Assembly (NCBI GenBank): GCA_023150935.1
Contig: JAKLJW010000004.1
Location: forward strand, 1-64,000
Direction of reading: 5' to 3'
DNA length: 64,000 nt
Source: Candidatus Binatia bacterium
GTDB taxonomy: Bacteria > Desulfobacterota > Binatia > HRBIN30
In this document: positions 50,493 through 60,176 of the stretch, piece after piece
How the letters are laid out: each line of letters begins with the position of its first letter
Position numbering within the stretch: the first letter of the stretch is position 1
Translations under genes and position numbers: made by a program
The notes under the pieces: generated by a model
Databases searched by the model: none
What the model saw: only the letters and a program-made list of their open reading frames with translations
What the model was told of the DNA's origin: nothing

Positions 50493-53093
50493 GCACCCGC
50501 CACTGCGCGTCGACGTAATCGTCGTTCCACCGACCTTCGTCGGGGTCGGCTGTGGGATGAGCGTCGGCGTCGGCGTCCGCGGCGGCAGGCAGCGGTACTT
50601 CTCGGTCGTCGCATCGAACCGGCATTCCAGGCCGCTCTGGCAGTCGGTGTTCTTCGAACACTCGGCGTTGGAACCCGAAGGGGCGGCGCAGCGACCCTCC
50701 TTGCCGGTTATGTCGCAGCGCTGCCCTTGCGGACAGGTGGCGGACTGGCAGCAGACGCTCTCGGGATTACAGAACAGACCGCCCGCACACGGACTGGCCT
50801 CGCTTGGATTGCAGCTCTGGCCACCGGTCGGTTTCGGGGCGCTGCACTGGCCTTCGCGGCCTTCGATGTTGCACGCCTGGCCTTCCGGGCAGGAGCGGGC
50901 GGCGCAGCAGAAGCCATCGGTGCAGAAGTCGGACTGGCAGTCGGAGTCGTCGAGGCAGAACTGCCCGTTGGCGAGCGGCGTCGGCGTCGGCGTGCGGGTC
51001 GCCGTGAGAGTCGGCGTCGGGGTTCGGGGCGCCGCGCAGACGGGCGGGGTGCCGGGTTGGCAGTTGCCTGACAGGCAGTCGCCGTCGGTGCGGCACTCCT
51101 GGCCGTCGGGGCGCAGGGCCGAGCAGCTCCCCAGTGCGCCGAAGATGTTGCAGGCCTGGCCTTGCGGGCAACTTGCCGACGCGCAGCAGACCCCATCGAC
51201 GCAGGCTCCGGAGACGCACTGAGTTCCCGAACTGCACTGGGCTCCAATCGGCTGCGGTGTCGGCGTCGATGTGGGCGTTGCCGTCGGGGTAGGGGTTGCC
51301 GATGCCGGGGGTATGTTCGCGCATCCACCGGCGCTGCCGGGCACGTTGCAAGACTGACCGAGAGGGCACGAGTTCACGCCGCAGCAGGCACCGTCGACGC
51401 AGAAACCGGAGTCGCACTGCGACGGGCTGGTGCAGGCGTTACCGATGGGCTGGGGTCCGATGCATACGCCTTCCGACCCCGGGATGTCGCAGCGCGCTCC
51501 GAAAGGACAGATCTCCGAGGCGCAACAGACGCCGTCGACGCAATTGCTCGACGCGCACTGGTCGGGGGTCGCGCAATGCGTCCCGTTCGGGGCCGGCGGG
51601 CCGCAACTGCCGGTGTTGCAGTACTGTCCGGCCGGGCAGGTGGCCGACCCGCAGCAGAAGCCGCCGACGCAGTTGTCCGAGGCACACTGATTTCCAGCCG
51701 TGCAGGCGTTACCGTTGCCGAGCGGAACCGCGCAGGTGCCCTCGCTACCCGGAATATTGCAGAACTGGCCTGCGGGGCATTGGCTGGCGTTGCAGCAGAC
51801 CCCGTCGAGGCAGAGCGTCGATTCGCACTGGGTGCCGAGGTTACACGGCAGGCCGAGATTGCGCTTTACCGGAGGCAGACTGTGAACGACACGGACCGTA
51901 CGATCGCCTTCCTCGGCGACGGCAAGGTCCGGGATAAGGTCGCCGTTGAAGTCCGCCGCAACGATGCCCTTTGGCCGCGTGCCCACGGAGGCCTGCGTCG
52001 CAAAGCTGAAGGTGCCGTCTCCGTTCCCGGCATAAGCGAGCAGCAGTCCCGCGGTCGGGCTCGATCCGGTTTGGGCAATCGTGTGAACCGAAACGGCGAA
52101 GTCGGCAAATCCATCCTGGTCGAAGTCCCCGGCCGCTATCCCGTTCGGCTGGCAGAAGATCGCGATCCCACCGATACTCGACGGACAACTCACCTTCACC
52201 GGCATCATGGTCGAAAACAAAGGATCGGTAGACCCCGGTGCCGGATTGTTATTCAACAACACGGATACGTCGAAGTTGTTGGTCCGCGGCGAAATACCGC
52301 CGTTGAGCACCAGAACATCGAGTGCCTGGTCGCGGTTGACGTCGGCCAGGACCAGGGTGCGCGTGCGGACGCCAACCGTGAACGGTCGCGGCGAGGAGAA
52401 GGCGCCTGTTCCGGAGCTGAACAGCACCGACACGCTCTCGGCGCCGCTTGCCCCGGTGTTGAGCGTTACGAGGTCATCGTTGCCATCTCGGTTGATGTCG
52501 CCCGCAACCACGCGTTGCGGCCGGTCGCCGGCCTGGGAGGCCGACGGGGACGAGAAGCCAAGTTGTCCGCCGAAATTGAGGAAAACGCCGACGCTGTCGC
52601 TATTGATGTCGGCCGTGGCGACGTCGTTGCCTTTCCCATTCGGACGATCGAAGTCGCCGATGGCAAGGTCCACCGGGCGACGTCCGGACGTCTTCCCAAG
52701 CTGGGCGGCCTTTTTGAACGTCCCGTTGAGCTCCGAATAGAGCACATAGACACTGCCGCCCGCGAAGTTGGTGACGATTGCAATATCGGGACGACCGTCG
52801 TTGTTGAGGTCTCCGGCCTGCACTTGTTCGAGGCCACGAGCGACGTCGAAATCGGAAATCGTCTTGAACGTGCCCTGGGCGTCGCCGAAGAGCACCGTCA
52901 CCTTGTTCGATCCGGGGTTCAGCGCGACCGCGTCGGCGAGGCGGTCGCCGTTGAAGTCGGCCGCAGTGATGTACGTTGGACGCCGGGGTACTTGGACCGC
53001 CTGTCCCGGAACGAGCGTGATCTGTGCGAGTGCGGAGCCGCCGCTTGAAATGATGACCGACCACAGCAGCACCGCAGGCAACAGTTTTCTCAT
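50379..53093 (-). CDS. Exported FG-GAP/VCBS protein with Cys-rich modules and MYXO-CTERM-like tail
   Basis: 904 residues from ATG 53093. Signal peptide 1-24 (MRKLLPAVLLWSVIISSGGS ALA). About 25-430 are VCBS/FG-GAP repeats forming a beta-propeller (DFNGDRLADAVALNPGSNKV and several similar). About 435-860 hold at least seven repeats of the type QCVSGACVDGVCCAS...CPQGQACN, joined by Pro/Thr stems such as TPTPTATPTSTPTPQP. The C-terminus reads GGCSIADTGSDSNGAWLLAA LPVALGLRRR, a Cys followed by a hydrophobic helix and Arg cluster as in MYXO-CTERM sorting signals. Likely anchored or secreted. Overlaps the nuclease gene tail-to-tail by 114 bases. Confidence 0.85.
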   Translation of the reverse strand: MRKLLPAVLLWSVIISSGGSALAQITLVPGQAVQVPRRPTYITAADFNGDRLADAVALNPGSNKVTVLFGDAQGTFKTISDFDVARGLEQVQAGDLNNDGRPDIAIVTNFAGGSVYVLYSELNGTFKKAAQLGKTSGRRPVDLAIGDFDRPNGKGNDVATADINSDSVGVFLNFGGQLGFSSPSASQAGDRPQRVVAGDINRDGNDDLVTLNTGASGAESVSVLFSSGTGAFSSPRPFTVGVRTRTLVLADVNRDQALDVLVLNGGISPRTNNFDVSVLLNNNPAPGSTDPLFSTMMPVKVSCPSSIGGIAIFCQPNGIAAGDFDQDGFADFAVSVHTIAQTGSSPTAGLLLAYAGNGDGTFSFATQASVGTRPKGIVAADFNGDLIPDLAVAEEGDRTVRVVHSLPPVKRNLGLPCNLGTQCESTLCLDGVCCNASQCPAGQFCNIPGSEGTCAVPLGNGNACTAGNQCASDNCVGGFCCGSATCPAGQYCNTGSCGPPAPNGTHCATPDQCASSNCVDGVCCASEICPFGARCDIPGSEGVCIGPQPIGNACTSPSQCDSGFCVDGACCGVNSCPLGQSCNVPGSAGGCANIPPASATPTPTATPTSTPTPQPIGAQCSSGTQCVSGACVDGVCCASASCPQGQACNIFGALGSCSALRPDGQECRTDGDCLSGNCQPGTPPVCAAPRTPTPTLTATRTPTPTPLANGQFCLDDSDCQSDFCTDGFCCAARSCPEGQACNIEGREGQCSAPKPTGGQSCNPSEASPCAGGLFCNPESVCCQSATCPQGQRCDITGKEGRCAAPSGSNAECSKNTDCQSGLECRFDATTEKYRCLPPRTPTPTLIPQPTPTKVGGTTITSTRSGGCSIADTGSDSNGAWLLAALPVALGLRRRAIAIVSSRRQ

Positions 53094-53497
53094 GTAACCT
53101 CTCCTCGACCGAGTGCAGCCCGTTATTCTAGTCGCGTTGTGCGCGAAGGTGACGGCATGTCGACGGTCCACTCTCCATCGGCCGCACCCACTTTTTCAAG
53201 CGAAAAGCGCAGGCTGCCGGTTTGAAATTAGCGCTGCGGCAAGCCGCATGGCATCGGCCGGCAGGTCCCCGGCACACCCGGCGGCGGCCGAAGTCCGGGA
53301 GTTCGGGAATCGAGAAGCCGCTAAAGAGTGCGGAATAAGACGGATCGAGGAGTCGAAGACTTGCGGAGTCTAAGAGCGGGCACCGGAGGCCGGGGGTGAA
53401 CCAGCCAATATCTCCAGCCGTTCACCCCCCTCAATTTCTGGACGGCTCGGGGCGGGCGTTGCGACTCCCGGCCTTCCCGTAGCGTCGCTCAGGCTGG
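53094..53497. other. Intergenic stretch containing a hairpin
   Basis: 404 bases between two minus-strand genes without a supportable gene. GGGGGTGAAC (53392-53401) and GTTCACCCCC (53420-53429) form a 10-bp stem with an 18-base loop, downstream of the matrixin gene, and probably end its transcript. The remainder should hold the promoter of the FG-GAP protein gene; AT-rich islands lie around 53200-53235. Confidence 0.5.
53392..53429 (-). terminator. Probable transcription terminator after the matrixin gene
   Basis: Perfect GGGGGTGAAC/GTTCACCCCC stem about 70 bases beyond the stop codon, with an 18-base AT-containing loop. There is no U-run, so a Rho-independent mode is uncertain. Confidence 0.5.
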
Positions 53498-55279
53498 CTA
53501 GCGACGCACCCAGGCCTCGCCACTACGTTCGAGCACCAGCGACTCGGTGAACGTCGAGTTTCCGAACGTCAGGGTCATCTCGGTCTGCTCGCCGGTTGCC
53601 CCGCCCAGCGCCGCGGCGCTGGCGCGGACGGTGATGCTCGCGGCGTTACCGCGCAGCCAGCGAAACGTCACCCGCCCCCGCGCATCGTTCGTGCTGCTGG
53701 AAAGGGTGCCGCTGTAAGAGGGCAGACTGCTCGCGCTGCGGCGCCACGAACGCGCATTCATGGCGCCCCGGTAGAGCGCTCCGGTACTGTCGCGCACTTC
53801 GATGCCAAGCGATTGCCGCCCCGGATCGAAGGCGCTACCGGCCGGGAAGTACACTTGCGCCGTTACCGCCAGACCCTGGGCATCAGTCCAGATCGTGAAC
53901 GAACGTACGCGTATAGGATCGCAGGCGTCGCCACGCCCATCGTTGTCCGCGTCCACCTGCTCGGGGTTGACCGCGTCCGGGCAGTTGTCGTCGCCGTCCG
54001 CAACGCCGTCGCCGTCTCCATCGCTCGGCGCGGCGGCGGGATACAGGGTCCGGAGCCCCGCGATGTCGTCGGCGCGCACCGCGGCGCCGCGGCCGTCGAA
54101 GTGGGCGAGGTAGTACATGGTTGCGTCCTTGAGCACGGGATCGGCCTCGCGGCCATTCTCGGACGAATGGCCGAGGCCAACGGTGTGCCCCAATTCGTGG
54201 GTCAGGACCTCGGCGAGGTTCGTTGCCGTCCAGAAACCGCAGCCGCCGAAGCCGTCGTTGACCGTTAGATCGCCTTCCGCAATGCGCTGCATCGGATAGG
54301 GGACGCCCGGCACGTCGGTCGTGGCGCTGCTGGTGCAATAGCCGCCGATGGCCAGAATGCCGCCGCAGTTGCTCGGCGCGCCGATCTCCCCAAAGGGATC
54401 GTTGAACTGGATGGTGCTGGCGCCGTCGCAGGCCTGAAAGCGCGCCGGCACCGCCGGGCCGGCGTCAACCAGCCGGAGGCTCGTCTCGGCATGGCTCAGC
54501 GCCGCCATGGCGCGACTTACCGCGAGTAACGATGCGTTTCTTCCGATGCCCGCGTCGCCATTCGGATCGACGCGATAAGCGACCGGCAACCCGGCGTCCG
54601 GTTCCGCCCAGCGCGCCGCCGGCGGGCCTAGGAAGGTGAAGGCAGCGCTACCCGTGTTCGGGAGCGATTCGTCAGGCAGCGCCGGCGCCGTGTCGTTCGC
54701 AGGTGCGATGGCCGCCAGGGCCCGCAACTCGTCGAGGAACTCGGCCAGCGGACGTTGATCGACGGCTGCTGCGGCCGTCAGGACCCCACGCCGGGCATCG
54801 TAGGTCAGAGCGGCGGCGCCCGCTTCACCGCCGAGCTGACGCCGAGCGACGTCGCCACTCGCGCTCCGCACGATGCTGTACTTCCCCATGGCCATGGCGT
54901 TTGTCGCCAGTCGACCGTCGGGGCGCCGGCGCAGAAATACGAGCACGCGTTCGCCGACGAAGAAATGCGCGGCGCCGAATACAACGCGCCGCCTCCCGGC
55001 CGCCTCGCCGCCGGGCTCGACGAAAACGATTTCCTCGCGTACCGGCCCCTTGACCTGCGTGTCGACGCGCAGCGCGATTGTCGTGTGGAGCCGATCCGGA
55101 GAGTCGGCGCCGGTTGCAATCGCGCTGACTGTGCCGACCGCGACCACGGCCGAGGTGGCAACCAGAGCATCGTCTGACATGACCACGAAGGTTGTTGCGC
55201 GCGCCGTCTCGTGGTGAACTGCCAGCACGAGACTGCCAGCGAGCGCGGCACCGATGAGTTCTTGCGCGACGCACTTCAT
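53498..55279 (-). CDS. Exported matrixin-type metalloprotease
   Basis: 593 residues from ATG 55279. Signal peptide about 1-28 (ELIGAALAGSLVLAVHHETA RA). An N-terminal beta domain of unknown role is followed by a matrixin/metzincin catalytic domain: zinc site LTHELGHTVGLGHSSENG with His361, Glu362, His365 and His371. After it comes a calcium-binding thrombospondin type 3 segment, DGDGDGVADGDDNCPDAVNP EQVDADNDGRGDACD, and a beta-sandwich tail. It should cleave extracellular protein; paired Cys near CDGAS...SNCGG and GGCGF may form disulfides. The catalytic residues look intact. Confidence 0.88.
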   Translation of the reverse strand: MKCVAQELIGAALAGSLVLAVHHETARATTFVVMSDDALVATSAVVAVGTVSAIATGADSPDRLHTTIALRVDTQVKGPVREEIVFVEPGGEAAGRRRVVFGAAHFFVGERVLVFLRRRPDGRLATNAMAMGKYSIVRSASGDVARRQLGGEAGAAALTYDARRGVLTAAAAVDQRPLAEFLDELRALAAIAPANDTAPALPDESLPNTGSAAFTFLGPPAARWAEPDAGLPVAYRVDPNGDAGIGRNASLLAVSRAMAALSHAETSLRLVDAGPAVPARFQACDGASTIQFNDPFGEIGAPSNCGGILAIGGYCTSSATTDVPGVPYPMQRIAEGDLTVNDGFGGCGFWTATNLAEVLTHELGHTVGLGHSSENGREADPVLKDATMYYLAHFDGRGAAVRADDIAGLRTLYPAAAPSDGDGDGVADGDDNCPDAVNPEQVDADNDGRGDACDPIRVRSFTIWTDAQGLAVTAQVYFPAGSAFDPGRQSLGIEVRDSTGALYRGAMNARSWRRSASSLPSYSGTLSSSTNDARGRVTFRWLRGNAASITVRASAAALGGATGEQTEMTLTFGNSTFTESLVLERSGEAWVRR

Positions 55280-55503
55280 GCCTCCGCAGAAGTGCAACGC
55301 GGATGCCACGCCGTTCGGCCATGCCTTCGCCCCATCAAGCAACAGACGACGGTCGACTCAACGCGGCATGCGGCTGCCAATCGCGCCGCCGGCCGGCACC
55401 TCCGTGCCACGCGCAACTGCGGCGGCAGGCGCCGTGCGCGCAGCGCCGGCAAAGCGCCGCGCGGGCGCCTTGCCGGCTGCGCCGGCGCCGAATACAGCGG
55501 ATG
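55280..55503. other. Spacer between matrixin and aldolase genes
   Basis: 224 GC-rich bases. GCGCCGGCAAAGCGCC and GCGCCTTGCCGGCTGCGC-type complementary runs near 55440-55490 could fold. No gene. Confidence 0.3.
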
Positions 55504-56427
55504 CTATGCCGCCTTCCCGGCGTAGATGTCCATTACCTTGTGCAGGAACTTGACGGCGTCGGACTTCGGCCGCTGGAAGGAGTTGCGGCCGATGATCGAG
55601 CCGAAGCCGCCGCCCGCATGTATGCCCCGCACTTCCTCGAAGACGGCGTCGTCGCCCTTGGCTTCCCCGCCCGAGAAGATGACGATCCGCCGTCCGGCAA
55701 AGGCGCTCTGGACGACATGTTTGACGCGTTCGGCCAGCGTGCCGGTGGGGATGCGTTCCTTCTCGTACACCTTCTTTGCGGCACCCTGCTCCAGGTGGGC
55801 CGACGGCGGCTTGACCTTGATGACGTGCGCCCCGAGCTGCGCGGCGATCTGCGCGGCGTAGGCCGCGACGTCGATGGCCGTCTCGCCTTCCTTCGACAGA
55901 GCGCTGCCGCGCGGGTACGACCACACGACCACGGCCAGACCCTTGCGCTTGGCTTCCTCGGCCAGGGCGCGCAGGTCGCCGTACATCTGGTTGCGGAACG
56001 CCGAGCCCGGGTAAATCGTGTATCCGATCGCCGAGCAACCGAGCCGCAGGGCATCGTCGACGCTGCCCGTGATGGCCGGGCAAGGGTCGGCGCCGGTGTA
56101 GAGCGAATCCGAGTTGTTCAGCTTCAGTATCAAGGGGATCTCGCCGGCGAACTCGGCGGCTCCAGCCTCCAGGAACCCCAGCGGCGCCGCATAAGCGTTA
56201 CAGCCCGCCGTCAATGCCAGCTCGAAATGATACCGCGGATCGTAGCCCGGTGGGTTCGGCGCGAAACTGCGCGCGGGGCCATGCTCAAACCCCTGATCGA
56301 CCGGCAGGATAACGAACTTGCCGGTGCCGGCCAGTCGGCCGGTATTCATCATTCGCGCCAGATTGGCGAGCGTTCCCGGGTTGTCGCTCGAGTACCAACC
56401 GAGGATCTCGCGGACACGTTCCGTCAT
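55504..56427 (-). CDS. Class I fructose-bisphosphate aldolase, DhnA/FbaB type
   Basis: 307 residues from ATG 56427. TIM-barrel aldolase with LPVDQGFEHGPARSFAPNPP near the start, LKLNNSDSLYTGADP, the Schiff-base lysine in HVIKVKPPS and a phosphate site GGEAKGDDAVFEEVRGIHAG GGFGSIIGRNSFQRP. It interconverts fructose-1,6-bisphosphate with triose phosphates. It is the archaeal-type class I enzyme also found in many anaerobes and deltaproteobacteria. Isolated between exported-protein genes, so its local context gives no further clue. Confidence 0.9.
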   Translation of the reverse strand: MTERVREILGWYSSDNPGTLANLARMMNTGRLAGTGKFVILPVDQGFEHGPARSFAPNPPGYDPRYHFELALTAGCNAYAAPLGFLEAGAAEFAGEIPLILKLNNSDSLYTGADPCPAITGSVDDALRLGCSAIGYTIYPGSAFRNQMYGDLRALAEEAKRKGLAVVVWSYPRGSALSKEGETAIDVAAYAAQIAAQLGAHVIKVKPPSAHLEQGAAKKVYEKERIPTGTLAERVKHVVQSAFAGRRIVIFSGGEAKGDDAVFEEVRGIHAGGGFGSIIGRNSFQRPKSDAVKFLHKVMDIYAGKAA

Positions 56428-56594
56428 GGTGGGGTCCTCCTTCGGGGCCGGAGCATACCGCAGCGCGTGGGCGAGGTGAAGGTGCCCCTCGTTGCCGTTG
56501 ACGAGACTTGCACCCGAGAAAGCTTTCGGTGTAGGCACGAACCAGTAACGGACTGGACCAGACCCGCCGGGGCGGGCCGAGGAGGTGCGGCGGT

Positions 56595-56837
56595 ATGAAG
56601 CGTGCGCGGAAAGCTCCTGACGTGCCGTTGACGGAATTGCGTCTCGCTCATCTGATCGGCGGTCCGACAGATGCTGCGGGCCGGCGCCTGGTCAACCTCA
56701 AGGTCCCTGCCGACCTTCTCGGTCGTGTTCACCGCGTTGCCCAACGGCTTGGCGTCACCAAGAGCGCCGCCATCGTCGCCCTGCTCAACGAGGGACTCGA
56801 CCGGGCTCAGGCCCGTGGCGTCGGCAACGTGAGCTGA
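56595..56837 (+). CDS. Small ribbon-helix-helix-like protein
   Basis: 80 residues. The centre LVNLKVPADLLGRVHRVAQR LGVTKSAAIVALLNEGLDRA has the strand-helix-helix pattern of RHH DNA-binding proteins (an N-terminal beta strand, then the amphipathic helices). GAGGAGGTGC precedes the ATG. No toxin is beside it. It may regulate the following exported-protein gene, 59 bases downstream, but that is a guess. Confidence 0.6.
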   Translation: MKRARKAPDVPLTELRLAHLIGGPTDAAGRRLVNLKVPADLLGRVHRVAQRLGVTKSAAIVALLNEGLDRAQARGVGNVS

Positions 56838-56896
56838 AAGACCTCCCAGCCGATTCCCGTGGCGCGATCGTCACCGCATCCGCTAAAAAGGAAAGG

Positions 56897-59125
56897 GTGT
56901 CGTTCGGCAGGCGGATCGGTGTTGGTTGCCTCGTAGGGCTCGCTTGGGTCGCTGCGGCGCGGGCGGCTGTGCCCGGTGACGCCAACTGCGACGAACGCGT
57001 CGACGATTCCGACCTCGTCGCTCTGACGACTGCGGTCTTCGAAGGATCCCTCTGCGCCGGGGCGGACGCCAACGCCGATGGGCGTCTGTCGAGTGCCGAT
57101 TTCCCGTCGCTGATCGGTACGCTCGCGCAACCGACCCCGACGCCGACGGAGACCGCAACGCGCACAGCAACCTTCACGGTGACGCCGACACCCACCGCAT
57201 CGCTTACCGCAAGCCCCAGCGAAACAACCACGGCCACGGCCACTCCAACGCCCACCCCGAGCGAAACCGATACGCCGACGGTCACTGCCACCGCGACCGC
57301 AACCAGCACGCCGACTCTGCCGCCGTGCCCCCCGGACGGTGCGGCACTGACCTTCGTCCTCGACAACCCGGCGGGAATCGAGGCGCTCGACGTCGCGGTC
57401 AGCGGCTACCGCCTCGCGGCCAGTTGCGAGGCGGCGCCGGATCTGGCGCTTACCTACGACACCGCCGGCAGGGAGTCGCCACCGCGTCTGACCGATTTGG
57501 CCCCCGGGATTTGGGTCCATACGGTGCAGGTCCGCAAACCCGCGACCGGTCAGGTACAACACCGCGACACCCTTCTGCTCGGCGCAGGGGCCGGAGACAA
57601 CGAGGTGCGGTTCACCGTCTTCCCGGCGGTTGCCACCGTGCGGACCGTCGAAGACGGCGTCGCCGCGGATAGCCTGCGAGACGCGCTGACGACGGCTCAG
57701 GCGGCACCAAAGCCATTTCTGATCCAGTTCGCAGATGCGGCCTTCCCCGCCGGGGTGAAGACCACGATTACCCTCGCCAGCGCGCTCCCACGCTTGCAAG
57801 CCGATGACGTCACCATCGACGGTATCGACGCCACCGGCGCCGCGGGTATGCGCATCGTCGACGCCGCCGGCCTCGATATACCCGCGCTGTCGATTGCCGG
57901 CGCCCGCAATCGCGTCATCGGTCTGGGTTTGACGGGTGCCGGCGGGTCGAACCGCGACGTCCTCTCGATCAATGGCGCCGGGGCGTGGGGTAACCGCATC
58001 GAACGCTGCACCGTGACCACGGCAACGACCGGCGACGGTATCGGTATCGACGACAACGCCGGCATGGACCTCGCCGGCACCGCAAACGTCGTGATCAGGT
58101 CGGCGATCTCCGGTGCGGCCGACAAGGGCATCAAGGTCACCACCGGGGCTTACGCGCGTATCGAGGAGTCGCTGATCCGCGACAACCGCAACGGCGGCAT
58201 CCAGGTGACCCTCGGCGGCCGAGCAGTCGCACGCGACAATGTGGTCGAATACAACGCCGGGCCCGACGAGACGGCCCGCAACGGTATCTCCGCCAACGGC
58301 GGCGACGGCGTGTTATCGGAACTCGCCACCAACGGAAACATCGTCCGACACAACGGCGCCAACGGGATCGTCGTCCTTGGAACCGCACGTGCCGAGCTTG
58401 CCAACGACTACCTCGCAGCCAACGCCACCGCCGGCCTGCGCGTCTACAACCGCGGCAGCGATGCGGCTACCGCTATCGCCCAAGGCATCGCTGCGGCGTG
58501 CAACGGCACGCACGGTGCCTCGGTCGAGAATACCTCGCGAGTCGACTTCGGCGGACCGTCGAGTGCGGGGCACAATGCCTTTACGCAGAACGGCCGCAGC
58601 GGCGCGGGAGACAATTTCCGCAACGCTACCGCCGCTCCGGTGATGGCCCTGAACAACCAGTGGGAGCAGTGCGGGCGCTCGACGGTCTGCGACGATGGCG
58701 CGGTGGCAGCTTACGACATCAGCGACCACGGCGTGCATACCGCCTTCGTGCCGGCGCAGGCCCACCGCTCGCAGCGGGCTCCCGTGGTAACCGCGGCGCG
58801 GCCCCTCGCCGGGCGCGCGGGCGAGCTTGTGCGCTTGTTCGGGACGGGCTTCAACGCCATCGACGGGCACAGTAACGACGCCCAGTGCGTCGACCTCGAA
58901 ACCCGAAATAGCTGCAGCCCGCTGCGCGGCAATTGCGTGCTGATCGACGGGGTCGAGGCCAGGGTGGAAGCGGTAACGCCGACGATGCTTGCGGTGCGCA
59001 TGCCCTTTGCCTGCGTCGAACCGGTTTCAATCAGCGTCCGGATTCAAGGCGGCGGGACCAGCACACCGTTTACGTTGTGCACGCAACCCGACGGCGCGGC
59101 GGCAACTGAGCCGCCGCAAGAGTGA
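56897..59125 (+). CDS. Exported dockerin-like, Pro/Thr-linker, beta-helix protein
   Basis: 742 residues from GTG 56897. Signal peptide about 1-23 (GVGCLVGLAWVAAARAA). A dockerin-like EF-hand pair at about 25-75 (PGDANCDERVDDSDLVALTT and GADANADGRLSSADFPSLIG), then about 70 residues of Pro/Thr/Ala stem (TPTPTETATRTATFTVTPTP and so on). A right-handed parallel beta-helix follows at about 260-580 with turns such as RNRVIGLGLTGAGG, GIGIDDNAGMD, NGIVVLGTARAELAND. An IPT/TIG-like domain ends the protein (VRLFGTGFNAIDGHSND, VEAVTPTMLAVRMPF). Possibly a polysaccharide-binding or -cleaving surface protein; no catalytic residues identified. Confidence 0.85.
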   Translation: MSFGRRIGVGCLVGLAWVAAARAAVPGDANCDERVDDSDLVALTTAVFEGSLCAGADANADGRLSSADFPSLIGTLAQPTPTPTETATRTATFTVTPTPTASLTASPSETTTATATPTPTPSETDTPTVTATATATSTPTLPPCPPDGAALTFVLDNPAGIEALDVAVSGYRLAASCEAAPDLALTYDTAGRESPPRLTDLAPGIWVHTVQVRKPATGQVQHRDTLLLGAGAGDNEVRFTVFPAVATVRTVEDGVAADSLRDALTTAQAAPKPFLIQFADAAFPAGVKTTITLASALPRLQADDVTIDGIDATGAAGMRIVDAAGLDIPALSIAGARNRVIGLGLTGAGGSNRDVLSINGAGAWGNRIERCTVTTATTGDGIGIDDNAGMDLAGTANVVIRSAISGAADKGIKVTTGAYARIEESLIRDNRNGGIQVTLGGRAVARDNVVEYNAGPDETARNGISANGGDGVLSELATNGNIVRHNGANGIVVLGTARAELANDYLAANATAGLRVYNRGSDAATAIAQGIAAACNGTHGASVENTSRVDFGGPSSAGHNAFTQNGRSGAGDNFRNATAAPVMALNNQWEQCGRSTVCDDGAVAAYDISDHGVHTAFVPAQAHRSQRAPVVTAARPLAGRAGELVRLFGTGFNAIDGHSNDAQCVDLETRNSCSPLRGNCVLIDGVEARVEAVTPTMLAVRMPFACVEPVSISVRIQGGGTSTPFTLCTQPDGAAATEPPQE

Positions 59126-59166
59126 GCGCGTCCCTGGTCCCGCTCGACTCGGGACGCGCACCCGCT

Positions 59167-59667
59167 TCAGTCGATCGAGGCTCCCGGGGGCGGCGTGGCC
59201 GGCGGCGGGGCGCCGGCAAGAATCCAGTCGCGGATGCGATCGATATCGCCAGCCGCCAGCGGACTGGAACCCAACGGCATCGCCGAACCCTCCCCCGCCG
59301 CAGGCCCAATCAGCTTGGTCAGGAGAAAGCTCCCCGTTGCATCCAGCGCTCTCACCCGCAGCATGCCGGCGTCGCGAGCCGCCAGATTCTCGGGCGGCAC
59401 ATCGACCAGGTCGTCGTAAGAAAGGCCCGCTTCGAGTACCAGACCGCCGGCCTTGTCCAGAACGTTATGGCAACCACTGCCGAGGCAATGCACGTTGAAG
59501 ATGTCCGCCTGGATGGCGTCGTACTCGCCGCCGGTCTTCGGCGGCGGACCGTCCCCCGCGCAACCGGCGACCCCGCAGACCCAATACAGGCCGAACCCGG
59601 TGGCCAGGAGCTGCCACCACCGCAGTGGCCGAGCGAGGCGCGGACCCGCGTGCGGCCCGCGCGACAT
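59167..59667 (-). CDS. Exported lipoprotein-like protein with cytochrome-like CX4CH motif
   Basis: 166 residues from ATG 59667. Hydrophobic segment WWQLLATGFGLYWVCGVAGC with possible lipobox Cys (GVAGC), followed by DIFNVHCLGSGCHNVLDKAG GLVL. CLGSGCH is a C-x4-C-H motif, the spacing seen in planctomycete-type cytochrome c-like domains; covalent heme cannot be proven. Met in MPLGSSPL could be the distal ligand. The ATG shares its A with the TGA of the upstream gene (TGATG), so the two are coupled. Confidence 0.6.
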   Translation of the reverse strand: MSRGPHAGPRLARPLRWWQLLATGFGLYWVCGVAGCAGDGPPPKTGGEYDAIQADIFNVHCLGSGCHNVLDKAGGLVLEAGLSYDDLVDVPPENLAARDAGMLRVRALDATGSFLLTKLIGPAAGEGSAMPLGSSPLAAGDIDRIRDWILAGAPPPATPPPGASID

Positions 59668-60035
59668 CACAGCTCCTTGACGCTGCCGACGACGATTCCG
59701 TTCATGCCGTTCCTGACGAAACGCTTGCCGCTGACTTCGACCCGCAAACCCGCATCCTTCTTGACCTGGTCGTACGGATCCGAATTGTCGTGGTCGTCGA
59801 GGAGCAGATAAAGATCGCCGCCCTCGGTGAGCACGCCGAGCGGCAGCCCACGCTTGGCACACATCTGAGCGCACGACTTGTGCGCGGCGCCGCGACTTCC
59901 CTTGGCGAGATAGCATGACAGGTCGACCACCTCGCCCTGGACGGTGACGGCGTCCTGCGCCAGTGCCGTGTCCGGCATCGTGCCGACGTTCCAGATCGAT
60001 AGGACGGCCACCAACAAGAGCGCGACTCTTGTCAT
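59667..60035 (-). CDS. Exported small protein, OB-fold-like
   Basis: 122 residues. Signal peptide about 1-26 (TRVALLLVAVLSIWNVGTMP DTALA). The mature part GEVVDLSCYLAKGSRGAAHK SCAQMCAKRG has three Cys (x-x-x spaced CAQMC) and then LPLGVLTEGGDLYLLLDDH and LRVEVSGKRFVRNGMNGIVV, an OB-like strand set found in small periplasmic metal- or thiol-related proteins. The Cys trio with a His suggests metal binding. It is coupled by a 1-base overlap to the CX4CH protein, so both may work in one redox task. Confidence 0.6.
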   Translation of the reverse strand: MTRVALLLVAVLSIWNVGTMPDTALAQDAVTVQGEVVDLSCYLAKGSRGAAHKSCAQMCAKRGLPLGVLTEGGDLYLLLDDHDNSDPYDQVKKDAGLRVEVSGKRFVRNGMNGIVVGSVKEL

Positions 60036-60176
60036 GGTGCGATTCTCCTTCCAAAAATCGAATTGTATCCGTACTATGCCGCCAACCCGGCTTCTGTCAA
60101 TTTGACGGCCGGCACGCCGCTGGGTGGCGCGCCGGAACGGATCTGCCCTTTACCTCGCGACTGCAGGGGGACGATG

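Noticed and set aside
56785-57366. Minus-strand Val/Ala/Gly repeat frame
   Set aside because: Antisense of the Pro/Thr linker of the beta-helix protein gene.
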